A DNA stretch of 64,000 nt, from assembly GCA_902792815.1 (NCBI GenBank), contig CADBAY010000009.1:62001-126000 (forward strand), in the 5' to 3' direction. Below the pieces are notes generated by a model, which did not search any database, was not told the DNA's origin, and saw nothing but the letters and a program-made list of their open reading frames with translations. Every line of letters begins with the position of its first letter. Position 1 is the stretch's first letter. Below, one piece after another: positions 22,937-30,679 of this stretch. The DNA is from an uncultured Bacteroidia bacterium. Its GTDB lineage: Bacteria; Bacteroidota; Bacteroidia; Bacteroidales; UBA932. The translations under genes were made by a program, and so were the position numbers.

Positions 22937-24319
22937 TTAAAACAACCAATCCAACCAGTCGTCTTCGGGATCTTCGGACTCCTTGAACGAGAAGAAGCTG
23001 GCTATCTTCTTGATTGCCGCCTTGTTTCTCTCACTCATCTCATCCGTGGCCGAATACAACTCGTCAAAAGGACCATACGAAATCTTGAAAGAGTCGGGGG
23101 TAATGCGGAGCGAGACATTTTCATCTTCATCGTAGAGATGGACCCTGTTTGAAGAAGGAACATAATCGTAAGTAATGACGTCTACCGCCTGGGTGATACT
23201 GTTTGCTAAATACGCGCATACGGACGCGTTGGGAAATATGCACACTATAATGTCTTCGGCGTCTTTGCCATACCGTTGCTTGTAATGTAGCCGGCAAATC
23301 TCTTTCAGCATCTTGCCGTCGTTGCCATTGGCCACTGTAACGTCCTCATAGAGGTGCGCCTTTATACCATCTATCCAAGCGCTCTTTCCCACAGAAGAAA
23401 AATCCCCGGAAAGCGTGGTTCCGGCCACGGCTGTCTTGTACGACAGCCATATCTCTTTGAGACCGCTGCAGCCCTTGAAAGCCTCCCTCCCCACCTTTGT
23501 AACGCTCTTGGGAATAAATGCCCTCTTGATTCCGGGGCAATTTGCAAATGCGCTGTTTCCGATTTCTGTCAGCGCATTACTCCATTCCAGGTGAATAAAA
23601 CTATCGCACCCATAAAAAGCATAGTCGCCAATCTTGGTGCATTCCTTAAACAATTCTTCACCTAAAGTCAAGACTAAAAGAGAGTCACATTCATAAAAAG
23701 CCTTGTCGCAAATCTCCCTTACCTTCCTTTCGTTCGTGTTGAGATTGTTGAGCTTGCTGCATCCAAGAAACATTGAATCGCGGACTGTGATACGATTGTC
23801 TTTCCCGGATTTCCACTTGAATTCCACATCTCTAAGGTCACGGCAATTAGCGAAAATGCCCGTCCCGAGAGAGGCAGCATCAGCAGGAATGGCGATTTTT
23901 TCCAGGCCGGATTTCGAAAATGCAAAGTTCCCTATTGAGTGCATGGAATCAGGCAGCTCAATCCGCTTCATGGATTTGCAATTCTCAAAAGCATTGTTGC
24001 CTATGAATTCCAAACCCTCGCTCAATCCTACGTAGATAAGGTTTTCGCTATCTTTAAAGGCATTGTCATCAATCCCCGTTACTTTGTAAGTCTTGCCCTT
24101 GACAGTGATAGTCTGCGGAATGTTGACGGCTTGGAGCTTGGGGTAGGAGCTCTTTTTGGGATACCCTTCCCCTTTGTACGTAACCATAACGACTCCAGTC
24201 TTGTAAGGGACTTTGCTATAGTAAAGATCCCCCACTTTGAAATCGTGTGCCAGCGCGCTTGCGGGCATTGCGACAGCCGCCAGCAGCACCGCAACGACCA
24301 GGTAAACTACTTTTTTCAT
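22937..24319 (-). CDS. BspA-like leucine-rich-repeat surface protein
   Basis: The 460-residue protein has a signal peptide (MKKVVYLVVAVLLAAVAMPA, cut near ALA-HD). From about residue 75 to 300 it has LRR_5/BspA-type repeats: IDDNAFKDSENLIYVGL, IGNNAFENCKSMKRIEL, IGDYAFYGCDSFIHLEW, IGNSAFANCPGIKRAFI and VGREAFKGCSGLKEIWL. The C-terminal 130 residues are non-repetitive and acidic, ending DDWLDWLF. Such proteins are exported and have been linked to adhesion in other bacteria; the target here is unknown. An unrelated exported protein gene lies 33 nt upstream and may share its transcript. Confidence 0.85.
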   Translation of the reverse strand: MKKVVYLVVAVLLAAVAMPASALAHDFKVGDLYYSKVPYKTGVVMVTYKGEGYPKKSSYPKLQAVNIPQTITVKGKTYKVTGIDDNAFKDSENLIYVGLSEGLEFIGNNAFENCKSMKRIELPDSMHSIGNFAFSKSGLEKIAIPADAASLGTGIFANCRDLRDVEFKWKSGKDNRITVRDSMFLGCSKLNNLNTNERKVREICDKAFYECDSLLVLTLGEELFKECTKIGDYAFYGCDSFIHLEWSNALTEIGNSAFANCPGIKRAFIPKSVTKVGREAFKGCSGLKEIWLSYKTAVAGTTLSGDFSSVGKSAWIDGIKAHLYEDVTVANGNDGKMLKEICRLHYKQRYGKDAEDIIVCIFPNASVCAYLANSITQAVDVITYDYVPSSNRVHLYDEDENVSLRITPDSFKISYGPFDELYSATDEMSERNKAAIKKIASFFSFKESEDPEDDWLDWLF

Positions 24320-24352
24320 ATCGATGGAATTATTGTTTCCCGGAGAACACCG

Positions 24353-25252
24353 TTATTTGACCCAAGGCTCGAAGAAGGCACGTATGCGGTTGTAGACGGC
24401 CAGAGCCTTGGGATCCACGTCGTGGCTGTGCCAATAAAGATTCTGCTTGGCTCCGGAAGCATAAGTCAGGCTTACGCTATATATAGTCCCGCCATCCAGA
24501 GCGTCATCTTTATTGTAGTCGCCCAGAGAAATGGCGCCCAGACTGATGAGGTCCTTTTGTAGCTGCTTTACCCTCTCCCGGTCTTGCTCGGACTCAATAT
24601 TGAACTGCTCGTGGACTTCCTCATCCTCCTTGAGGCGGCTGTCTACGTTGAGGTCGTAAATGACACGCGGAACGAATCCTCTTTGGGCAAGCAGGAGGAA
24701 ATGGTCGGTCCCCAGGCCGCCTGCGCGCCTGGCGGAGATTTCGAACACCACGGCCGGGTCGTTCTCGCGCAGCGCCTTAGACCGCCAGGGCTGGAAGAAT
24801 GATTCTATCATATGGTAGGCGGACCGGGCTTCGGGCTTGATATCGTGACCGTACCAATGGGCGTTGATCTTCTCTCCGGAGTCGTATTCTTGGTATATAC
24901 GGTAAGTAGTGCCTCCGTTCATATGCTCCTTTACGCTATATCCGTTAAGTGTATAGACCTTGGCTTCAGCGAGCATTTCGCTTAACTTGGCGACGACATC
25001 TTCCCCTACGGGATACTCTGCATGGATTTCGGGATCGCCGAATCTGTTTCCCAGGTTCAGGGCGACTACAACCTTGGGTGCCTGTCCGGGATCGGCAATC
25101 AGCTCGCAATAGTCTTTGCCCAGTCCGGCCGCCCCGGATTTGGAATAACTGCAATAGGTCAGTTTGCCTTTGGGTGCCTGCGCGAAGCAGGTGCTTCCGA
25201 TGATGCCTAAAGACATGACAATGAGGATTTTATACAACGGTTTCATACGCAT
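24353..25252 (-). CDS. Exported protein with two tandem copies of an unknown domain
   Basis: After a signal peptide (LYKILIVMSLGIIGSTCFAQ), the roughly 299-residue protein shows two similar halves. YRIYQEYDSGEKINAHWYGH with MIESFFQPW (about 112-155) corresponds to YSVSLTYASGAKQNLYWHSH with RIRAFFEPW (about 253-297). Upstream, GLGKDYCELIA corresponds to GLGTDHFLLLA, and VVVALNLGNR to VIYDLNVDSR. Each half is about 125 residues. I do not recognise the domain. Start is either 25252 or the Met two codons later. Read before the BspA-like gene, probably from the same promoter. Confidence 0.75.
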   Translation of the reverse strand: MRMKPLYKILIVMSLGIIGSTCFAQAPKGKLTYCSYSKSGAAGLGKDYCELIADPGQAPKVVVALNLGNRFGDPEIHAEYPVGEDVVAKLSEMLAEAKVYTLNGYSVKEHMNGGTTYRIYQEYDSGEKINAHWYGHDIKPEARSAYHMIESFFQPWRSKALRENDPAVVFEISARRAGGLGTDHFLLLAQRGFVPRVIYDLNVDSRLKEDEEVHEQFNIESEQDRERVKQLQKDLISLGAISLGDYNKDDALDGGTIYSVSLTYASGAKQNLYWHSHDVDPKALAVYNRIRAFFEPWVK

Positions 25253-25358
25253 ATAACTATATGGTCAGGCGGATAATAACAAATACTGCGCCGCTCTGTC
25301 GGTCCAATCTTTCCCCAAAGATATAAAAAACATGGGTAATTTTTTTAAATTTGCAGTT

Positions 25359-26273
25359 ATGATACTGACTTCGATTTTGACGTGGGCGGTAGTGACTCTC
25401 TCGTCCGCATTTATGAGGCAGAGCCCTGATTATGAGGCCCCTCTTGAGAACCAGATGCTTATGGGCGCCCTGGTGCAGACCACAGGTGAGACTAACCGTT
25501 ACTGGGTTGAGGTAACGGCCGAGGATTACACTGGATGGGTTACCGAAATGAGCCTCCAGACCCTCTCCGACGCCGAAAAGGATGCATACCTGGAGGCTGC
25601 CAAATGGATATGTATCGATGAGTATGCACGCATTCGCGAGCAACCGTCGGAGCGCAGCATGCCGTTGTGTGATTTCACGATGGGGGACATCGTGCGCAAG
25701 ACCGGCGGCTGGAAAAACGGCTGGGTCGAGGTGCTGCTCCCCGACGGCCGTAAGGGCTGGGTGCTTTCGCATCAGGTGATGGATTTCCGCGCCTGGGCCG
25801 AGAGCCGCAGCGGCCTGAACACCTCGGACGAGGTGGGACGCGCTTTCTGCGCCCGTGAGATTACATCGCTGGCCTGCAGTTTTGTGGGCACCCCTTATAT
25901 GTGGGGCGGCAACAGTATCAAGCATTTCGACTGCAGCGGACTCGTCAAGTTCTGCTACTTTATGAACGGCATAATCCTGCCCCGCAACGGCAGCCAGCAG
26001 ATTAAAACCGGACAGAGCGTCAAGGACGGCGAGTGGCAGCCCGGTGACCTGCTTTTCTTCGGAAGCAAGAAGCCGTTGAAAGTCACCCACGTAGCTTTGT
26101 ACATCGGAGACGGCAAGATAGTCCATTCGTCGCAGAAGGTGCGTATCAACACTCTTACCGAATACGGACGTGAGGTGGTGGGCGCTACCCGGGTCCTCGG
26201 CAATGTCGATTGCGGCAAGGGTATAAAGTCTATTGTTAAGAGCCCTTATTACTTCCCTCAAGATGGCGACTAA
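25359..26273 (+). CDS. SH3b plus NlpC/P60 cell-wall peptidase
   Basis: The roughly 304-residue protein has a hydrophobic N-terminus (MILTSILTWAVVTLSSAF), SH3-like segments (about 70-145, YARIREQPS and GWVLSHQV) and an NlpC/P60 domain with catalytic Cys in HFDCSGLVKF, His in VTHVALYIGDG and the third polar residue in IVHSSQ. It probably cleaves peptide stems of peptidoglycan in the periplasm. TAAATTTG (25346-25353) lies 5 nt before the ATG at 25359, so the longer reading from 25332 is less likely. It overlaps radA by 11 nt. Confidence 0.88.
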   Translation: MILTSILTWAVVTLSSAFMRQSPDYEAPLENQMLMGALVQTTGETNRYWVEVTAEDYTGWVTEMSLQTLSDAEKDAYLEAAKWICIDEYARIREQPSERSMPLCDFTMGDIVRKTGGWKNGWVEVLLPDGRKGWVLSHQVMDFRAWAESRSGLNTSDEVGRAFCAREITSLACSFVGTPYMWGGNSIKHFDCSGLVKFCYFMNGIILPRNGSQQIKTGQSVKDGEWQPGDLLFFGSKKPLKVTHVALYIGDGKIVHSSQKVRINTLTEYGREVVGATRVLGNVDCGKGIKSIVKSPYYFPQDGD

Positions 26274-27639
26274 GGCGAAGACCCTCTGGTACTGCACCAG
26301 TTGTGGAAACGAGAGCCCCAAGTGGATGGGACGGTGCCCCGCTTGCGGGGAGTGGAACACCATGGTCGAGGCTCCTGTCGAAGCTGCCAAATCGTCCGGA
26401 GGCAAGGGCTCGCAAAGAGCGGCCTCAAGTGACCGTAAGCCCCGCAGGCTGGGAGAGATAGATCTGTCGTCCGAGCCCCGCTTGGTGCTAGGCGTGGCCG
26501 AGCTTGACCGGCTGCTTGGAGGGGGAGTGGTTCCCGGGTCGCTTATCCTTATCGGTGGCGAGCCCGGTATTGGCAAATCTACCCTCAGCCTTCAGGTGCC
26601 TCTGGGCTGCCCGTCGCTGCTTACCCTCTATGTGACAGGTGAAGAGAGCGAGAGGCAGGTGCGCATGCGTGCCGAGCGTCTTTCGCCGGGCGGCATTCCG
26701 GAAAGCTGCCTTATCTACTGCGAGACGCAGATAGAGGCCGTGCTTGCCCAGGCCCGCGAACTCAAGCCCGACTTGATGATAGTAGATTCGGTGCAGACCA
26801 TGTACACCGACACACTTGATTCTACCCCCGGCTCGGTGAGCCAGATTAAGGAGGTGGCGGCCCTTCTGCTGCGCTTTGCCAAAGACAGCGGCGTGCCGGT
26901 GATTCTTATCGGCCACATCACCAAGGACGGATACATTGCCGGCCCCAAGATTCTGGAGCATATAGTTGACGTGGTGCTGCAATTCGAAGGTGAGAACAGG
27001 GGCTCGTACCGTCTTCTCCGCAGCATAAAGAACCGTTTCGGCAGCACTTCCGAACTGGCGGTTTTCGAAATGACCGGGAAGGGCCTGAGGGAGGTCCCGA
27101 ACCCATCCGAGATGCTAATCCCCATGCACGAGGAGGGCTTGAGTGGAACTGCCATCTCGGCAATGCTTGACGGTACCAGGCCGCTTCTTTTCGAGGTGCA
27201 GGCCCTTGTGTCTTCGGCTGCCTACGGGACCGCGCAGCGTAGTGCTACGGGTTTTGATGTCAGGCGCCTGAACATGCTTCTGGCGGTGCTCGAAAAGAGG
27301 GCGGGCTTCCACCTCAGCGCCAAAGATGTGTTCCTCAACATGGCCGGAGGCCTCAAGGTCAGCGACCCGGCCTGCGACCTTGCGGTGATTGCCGCCGTGC
27401 TCTCGTCAAACTTCGACTACGCCCTGCCGCTTGACTGCTGCTTTGCCGGCGAGGTCGGCCTGAGCGGAGAGATACGTCCGGTAGGCCAGACCGACCGCCG
27501 TATAGGAGAAGCGGCCCGCCTTGGCTTCAAAAAGATATTCGTAAGTTCTTACTCAGCCCAGGATGCTCCCGCCGCGGCTGGAATCAAAGTGATTAAAGTA
27601 GCTGACGTCCCCGAGCTTGTAAAAGCCCTGTTCCGCTAA
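26263..27639 (+). CDS. radA: DNA repair protein RadA (Sms)
   Basis: The 458-residue protein starts MATKAKTLWYCTSCG. It has the C4 zinc finger (CTSCGNESPKWMGRCPAC), the Walker A GGEPGIGKST, the Walker B region LMIVDSVQTM, the RadA-specific KNRFGST motif and a Lon-protease-like C-terminal domain (GGLKVSDPACDLAV, CFAGEVGLSGEIRP). It is a DnaB-type helicase that helps branch migration in recombination. The start is set by the zinc-finger N-terminus; an in-frame upstream Met (26233) lies within the previous gene. It overlaps the NlpC gene by 11 nt. Confidence 0.95.
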   Translation: MATKAKTLWYCTSCGNESPKWMGRCPACGEWNTMVEAPVEAAKSSGGKGSQRAASSDRKPRRLGEIDLSSEPRLVLGVAELDRLLGGGVVPGSLILIGGEPGIGKSTLSLQVPLGCPSLLTLYVTGEESERQVRMRAERLSPGGIPESCLIYCETQIEAVLAQARELKPDLMIVDSVQTMYTDTLDSTPGSVSQIKEVAALLLRFAKDSGVPVILIGHITKDGYIAGPKILEHIVDVVLQFEGENRGSYRLLRSIKNRFGSTSELAVFEMTGKGLREVPNPSEMLIPMHEEGLSGTAISAMLDGTRPLLFEVQALVSSAAYGTAQRSATGFDVRRLNMLLAVLEKRAGFHLSAKDVFLNMAGGLKVSDPACDLAVIAAVLSSNFDYALPLDCCFAGEVGLSGEIRPVGQTDRRIGEAARLGFKKIFVSSYSAQDAPAAAGIKVIKVADVPELVKALFR

Positions 27640-27645
27640 GTTTTT

Positions 27646-27770
27646 TCAGTAAGTAATAAAGCAGTAATCATCTGTAAAAGCCAGTTGGTGCTGTAATCCC
27701 CCGGACAAAACCATTGGATTACGGCACCAACTCGTTTCTAATGCCCTTTTGTGCAGTATAGCTTACTGAG
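27646..27770. repeat. 125-bp hairpin repeat, left copy
   Basis: The repeat begins TCAGTAAG and ends with CTTACTGAG, short inverted ends. Inside is a 17-bp hairpin (AGTTGGTGCTGTAATCC with GGATTACGGCACCAACT, one T-G pair). It matches the right copy at 121 of 125 positions. The two copies flank the transposase gene in direct orientation. Confidence 0.9.
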
Positions 27771-27831
27771 TGACTTGTCATTCAGCTAATGCGACATATC
27801 AAAAAAAGCCTTATATTTGGAAAAAACAACT

Positions 27832-28704
27832 ATGAAAAACGACCAATCTTACTTTCACGTTTATTCTGACGGCAAAAAGGCCGATATCCCATTCGGCGCC
27901 GATGAACTTAAAGTCTTTGCGGTTAACTCGATAGCTATAGTGGCTTTCCAAGTGGGCGCCGTTGTTTTATGCTATGATATAAACGAAACCCACTTACATG
28001 TAGTTATCCGCGCAAGTCCCAAGGCGGCACAAAAGTTTCGTGCTAAACTAACAATAAGAATATGCTGTCATTATTCAAAGTTCGGTTTGAAAGAACACTT
28101 AGGAAAGGGATTCTTTCTTGCCTGTGATCCTATTAGCGACCGGGATGAGTTGCTTCAAAAAATAATCTATACTTTTAGGAACTGCCTGGATTATTATCGG
28201 AAGGCTCCCTGGAATTATAAATGGGGCGTGGGCAACTTATACTTTTGTGAACGCTCTGATTTACCTTCAGGCTTACGCATAGGAGACCTCTCGAGACGCT
28301 CGCAGATGGCAATGTTACATACTTATGAGGTTTTGCCTCAAGATTGGGAGTATAACCAGGACGGGATGCTGTTGCCAAAGTGCTTTGTGGATTATGAAGA
28401 AGTTGAACGATTATTCATTACACCACGTGCTTTTCTGGCATTTTTGTTCGTCAGGAAAGAAGACGAGCAGCAAATGAAGATGCAATTCAGCTCTAGATAT
28501 ATCCAAGAAAGAAACCTCGAGGAACTGCGCAACAGAGGTAACAAACTATGTAACAGCTATTTTGGTAAGTATCTCAAAGCGGCTTGCTTTGAAGAAAGAA
28601 TAAAAGTGGCGGCAAAAATGCTGAAGGAGGGATCGGGAGTCAAGTCGGAGAGCCTTGCAAAAGCACTGTATCTCAAAAAAGAGGACTTGTTTAAACTACT
28701 TTGA
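27832..28704 (+). CDS. RAYT-like HUH (Y1) transposase
   Basis: The roughly 290-residue protein has the HUH motif in ETHLHVVIRAS (about 53-63). A helix with a candidate catalytic Tyr (RICCHYSKFG, about 79-88) follows, then GKGFFLACDPISDRDELLQK and IIYTFRNCLDYYRKAPWNYK, corresponding to the RAYT pattern of a box after the Tyr helix and an xYIxxNP-like segment. The C-terminal third is basic and helical and ends in a probable helix-turn-helix (SLAKALYLKKEDLFKLL). RAYTs mobilise REP hairpins through single-strand DNA. The ATG at 27832 follows TATATTTG (27811-27818); an in-frame TTG inside that box is not the start. GC is clearly lower than in neighbours. Confidence 0.75.
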   Translation: MKNDQSYFHVYSDGKKADIPFGADELKVFAVNSIAIVAFQVGAVVLCYDINETHLHVVIRASPKAAQKFRAKLTIRICCHYSKFGLKEHLGKGFFLACDPISDRDELLQKIIYTFRNCLDYYRKAPWNYKWGVGNLYFCERSDLPSGLRIGDLSRRSQMAMLHTYEVLPQDWEYNQDGMLLPKCFVDYEEVERLFITPRAFLAFLFVRKEDEQQMKMQFSSRYIQERNLEELRNRGNKLCNSYFGKYLKAACFEERIKVAAKMLKEGSGVKSESLAKALYLKKEDLFKLL

Positions 28705-28716
28705 TTAGATGTTGTT

Positions 28717-28841
28717 TCAGTAAGCAATAAAGCAGCAATCACCTGTAAAAGCTAGTTGGTGCTGTAATCCCCCGGACAAAACCATTGGATTACGGCACCA
28801 ACTCGTTTCTAATGCCCTTTTGTGCAGTATAGCTTACTGAG
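28717..28841. repeat. 125-bp hairpin repeat, right copy
   Basis: Same as the left copy, with four T/C differences, all in the first 40 nt. It begins 12 nt after the transposase stop and ends 9 nt before the convergent smpB stop, so it may also end transcription of both. Confidence 0.9.
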
Positions 28842-28850
28842 CAACCATAC

Positions 28851-29312
28851 CTAACCGCGCTCCATCTCGCGCCGGATGTCTTTTTCGCGTATAGTGGCGC
28901 GTTTGTCGTACTCTTTTTTACCGCGGGCAAGTGCTATGTGCAGCTTGGCGAAGCCGTTTTCGGCTATGTAGGCGCGCACTGCCACTATGGTGAGGCCTTT
29001 GGTCTTGGTGGCTTGCTCCAGGTGCCTGAGTTCACGCTTGGTGAGCAGCAGCTTGCGGTCTCTGGCCGGCTCGTGGCTGCCCCATTTCGACGCCCAGAAA
29101 TAGGTGGAGATATTCATCCCTTTGACGTAGAGCTCGCCGCCGTAAAAATAGCACCAAGCGTCGGCCAGAGATGCTTTTCCGGCTCTCAGCGACTTGATTT
29201 CCGTGCCTACCAGCACAATGCCGGCGTCGTACTGCTCCAGAAACTCGTAGTCGTACGATGCCCGCTTGTTGCTGATTTGCACGCGGTGCTGTTTTTCTTT
29301 ACGGGAACTCAT
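28851..29312 (-). CDS. smpB: SsrA-binding protein SmpB
   Basis: The 153-residue protein has NKRASYDYEFLEQYDAGIVL, GTEIKSLRAGKASLADAWC, a central barrel and the basic C-terminal tail GKKEYDKRATIREKDIRR, all typical. SmpB brings tmRNA to stalled ribosomes. The tmRNA gene itself is not in the window. The gene overlaps the end of metK by 4 nt. Confidence 0.96.
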   Translation of the reverse strand: MSSRKEKQHRVQISNKRASYDYEFLEQYDAGIVLVGTEIKSLRAGKASLADAWCYFYGGELYVKGMNISTYFWASKWGSHEPARDRKLLLTKRELRHLEQATKTKGLTIVAVRAYIAENGFAKLHIALARGKKEYDKRATIREKDIRREMERG

Positions 29313-30553
29313 AGGCCGAAGGCGCGTTTGACATCATCTACGCGGTCCAGCAGCTCCCAGCCGAAGAACTGTACTTCTTTCTCCTCGCCCATGATCTTGA
29401 CCTTTGCGCGGTAAGGCTTGCGCCCCACATGGCCGTAGGCGGCGGTGGGGGAGAATATGGGGTTCTTGAGCCCGAACCTGCGCACGATGGCGGCAGGGTG
29501 GAGGTCGAAGAGTTCGCGGACCTTCGAGGCTATGAAGCCGTCTCCGCCTTCTACGTGGGCGCTGCCGTATGTCTCGACAAACACGCTCACGGGCTCGGCC
29601 ACGCCTATCGCATAGGCAATCTGCACGAGGCATTCGTCACAAACTCCGGCGGCGACAAGGTTCTTGGCTATGTGGCGTGCTGCATAGGCTCCGCTGCGGT
29701 CAACCTTGGAAGAGTCTTTGCCCGAGAATGCGCCGCCGCCGTGTGCTCCGCGCCCCCCGTAGGTGTCGACTACAATCTTGCGCCCGGTGAGGCCGGTATC
29801 TCCGGCGGGCCCGCCTATGACGAACTTTCCGGTGGGGTTGACGTGCAGTATCCAGTCACCCTTGAACAGAGCCGCAGTGCGCTCCGGCAGTGAGGCTATG
29901 AGCCTTGGTATCACTATGTTGCGAATGTCGGCTTCGATCCTTTGGTGCATCTGCTCGTCGGTTCCGAACTCGTCGTGCTGGGTGCTCACTACAATGGTAT
30001 GGACGCGTACCGGATGATGGTGCGAAGAAAACTCTACGGTGAACTGAGCCTTGGCGTCCGGCCTCAGGTACGGCATCACCTCCGGCTCGTTGTGGCGTAT
30101 ATCCGACAGGACCTGCAGCAGGCGGTGGGAGAGCGAAAGGGCGAGGGGCATGTAGTCTTCGGTGTCACGGCTGGCGTAGCCGAACATCATGCCCTGGTCG
30201 CCGGCGCCCTGCTCCTCCTCAACGGAACGGACTACGCCGCGGTTGATGTCGGCGCTCTGCTCGTGGATGGTGCTGATGATGCCGCAGCTGGAAGCGTCGA
30301 AACCGTATTCGGCCTTGGTGTAGCCTATGCGGGCGATGGTGCGCCGAACCGTCTCGTGGATATCCACGTAGGCATTGTCGGAGCGGACCTCACCTCCTAC
30401 GACCACCAGTCCGGCGGTGCAGAAAGTCTCGCAGGCAACTTTGGAATCGGGGTCCTGGGAGAGGAATTCGTCCAGGATAGCATCGGAAATTTGATCGGCC
30501 ACTTTGTCGGGGTGGCCCTCGGAGACTGACTCCGATGTGAACAGATAATTCAT
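29309..30553 (-). CDS. metK: S-adenosylmethionine synthetase
   Basis: The protein of about 414 residues from MNYLFTSESVSEGHPDKVAD has the methionine/ATP motif GHPDKVADQISDA, GAGDQGMMFGYA and GGGAFSGKDSSKVDRSGAY, the three signatures of the family. It makes S-adenosylmethionine from methionine and ATP. The next upstream Met (30562) is possible but adds only three residues. A promoter lies 60 nt upstream, and smpB follows with a 4-nt overlap, so the two share a transcript. Confidence 0.96.
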   Translation of the reverse strand: MNYLFTSESVSEGHPDKVADQISDAILDEFLSQDPDSKVACETFCTAGLVVVGGEVRSDNAYVDIHETVRRTIARIGYTKAEYGFDASSCGIISTIHEQSADINRGVVRSVEEEQGAGDQGMMFGYASRDTEDYMPLALSLSHRLLQVLSDIRHNEPEVMPYLRPDAKAQFTVEFSSHHHPVRVHTIVVSTQHDEFGTDEQMHQRIEADIRNIVIPRLIASLPERTAALFKGDWILHVNPTGKFVIGGPAGDTGLTGRKIVVDTYGGRGAHGGGAFSGKDSSKVDRSGAYAARHIAKNLVAAGVCDECLVQIAYAIGVAEPVSVFVETYGSAHVEGGDGFIASKVRELFDLHPAAIVRRFGLKNPIFSPTAAYGHVGRKPYRAKVKIMGEEKEVQFFGWELLDRVDDVKRAFGL

Positions 30554-30615
30554 TTTTAGCATTTTTTAGAGCGAGGTTGCAAGCATACAAATCTCTCCTC
30601 GCAGGTTAACGGCGG

Positions 30616-30646
30616 CAAATATAGGCATAAAAAAAGTCCCCTGCAA
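30616..30646 (-). promoter_or_regulatory. metK promoter
   Basis: On the minus strand TTG (complement of 30644-30646) and TATATTTG (30616-30623) are 20 nt apart. The -33 box falls in the loop of the terminator that ends the upstream receptor gene. The leader is about 55 nt and shows no riboswitch fold that I can draw. Confidence 0.7.
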
Positions 30647-30660
30647 ATGCGGGGGACTCA
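30629..30660 (-). terminator. Terminator of the Oar-like receptor gene
   Basis: GAGTCCCC and GGGGACT(C) pair around an about 9-nt loop, followed on the minus strand by T7. Confidence 0.85.
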
Positions 30661-30679
30661 TTCTTATATAATTGAACTA

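Noticed and set aside
22530..22940. Plus-strand 136-residue frame opposite the hypothetical protein
   Set aside because: The minus-strand frame agrees in strand with its neighbours and has better composition; only one can be real.
30554..30615. SAM riboswitch in the metK leader
   Set aside because: The leader is about 55 nt, and no multi-helix junction can be drawn.
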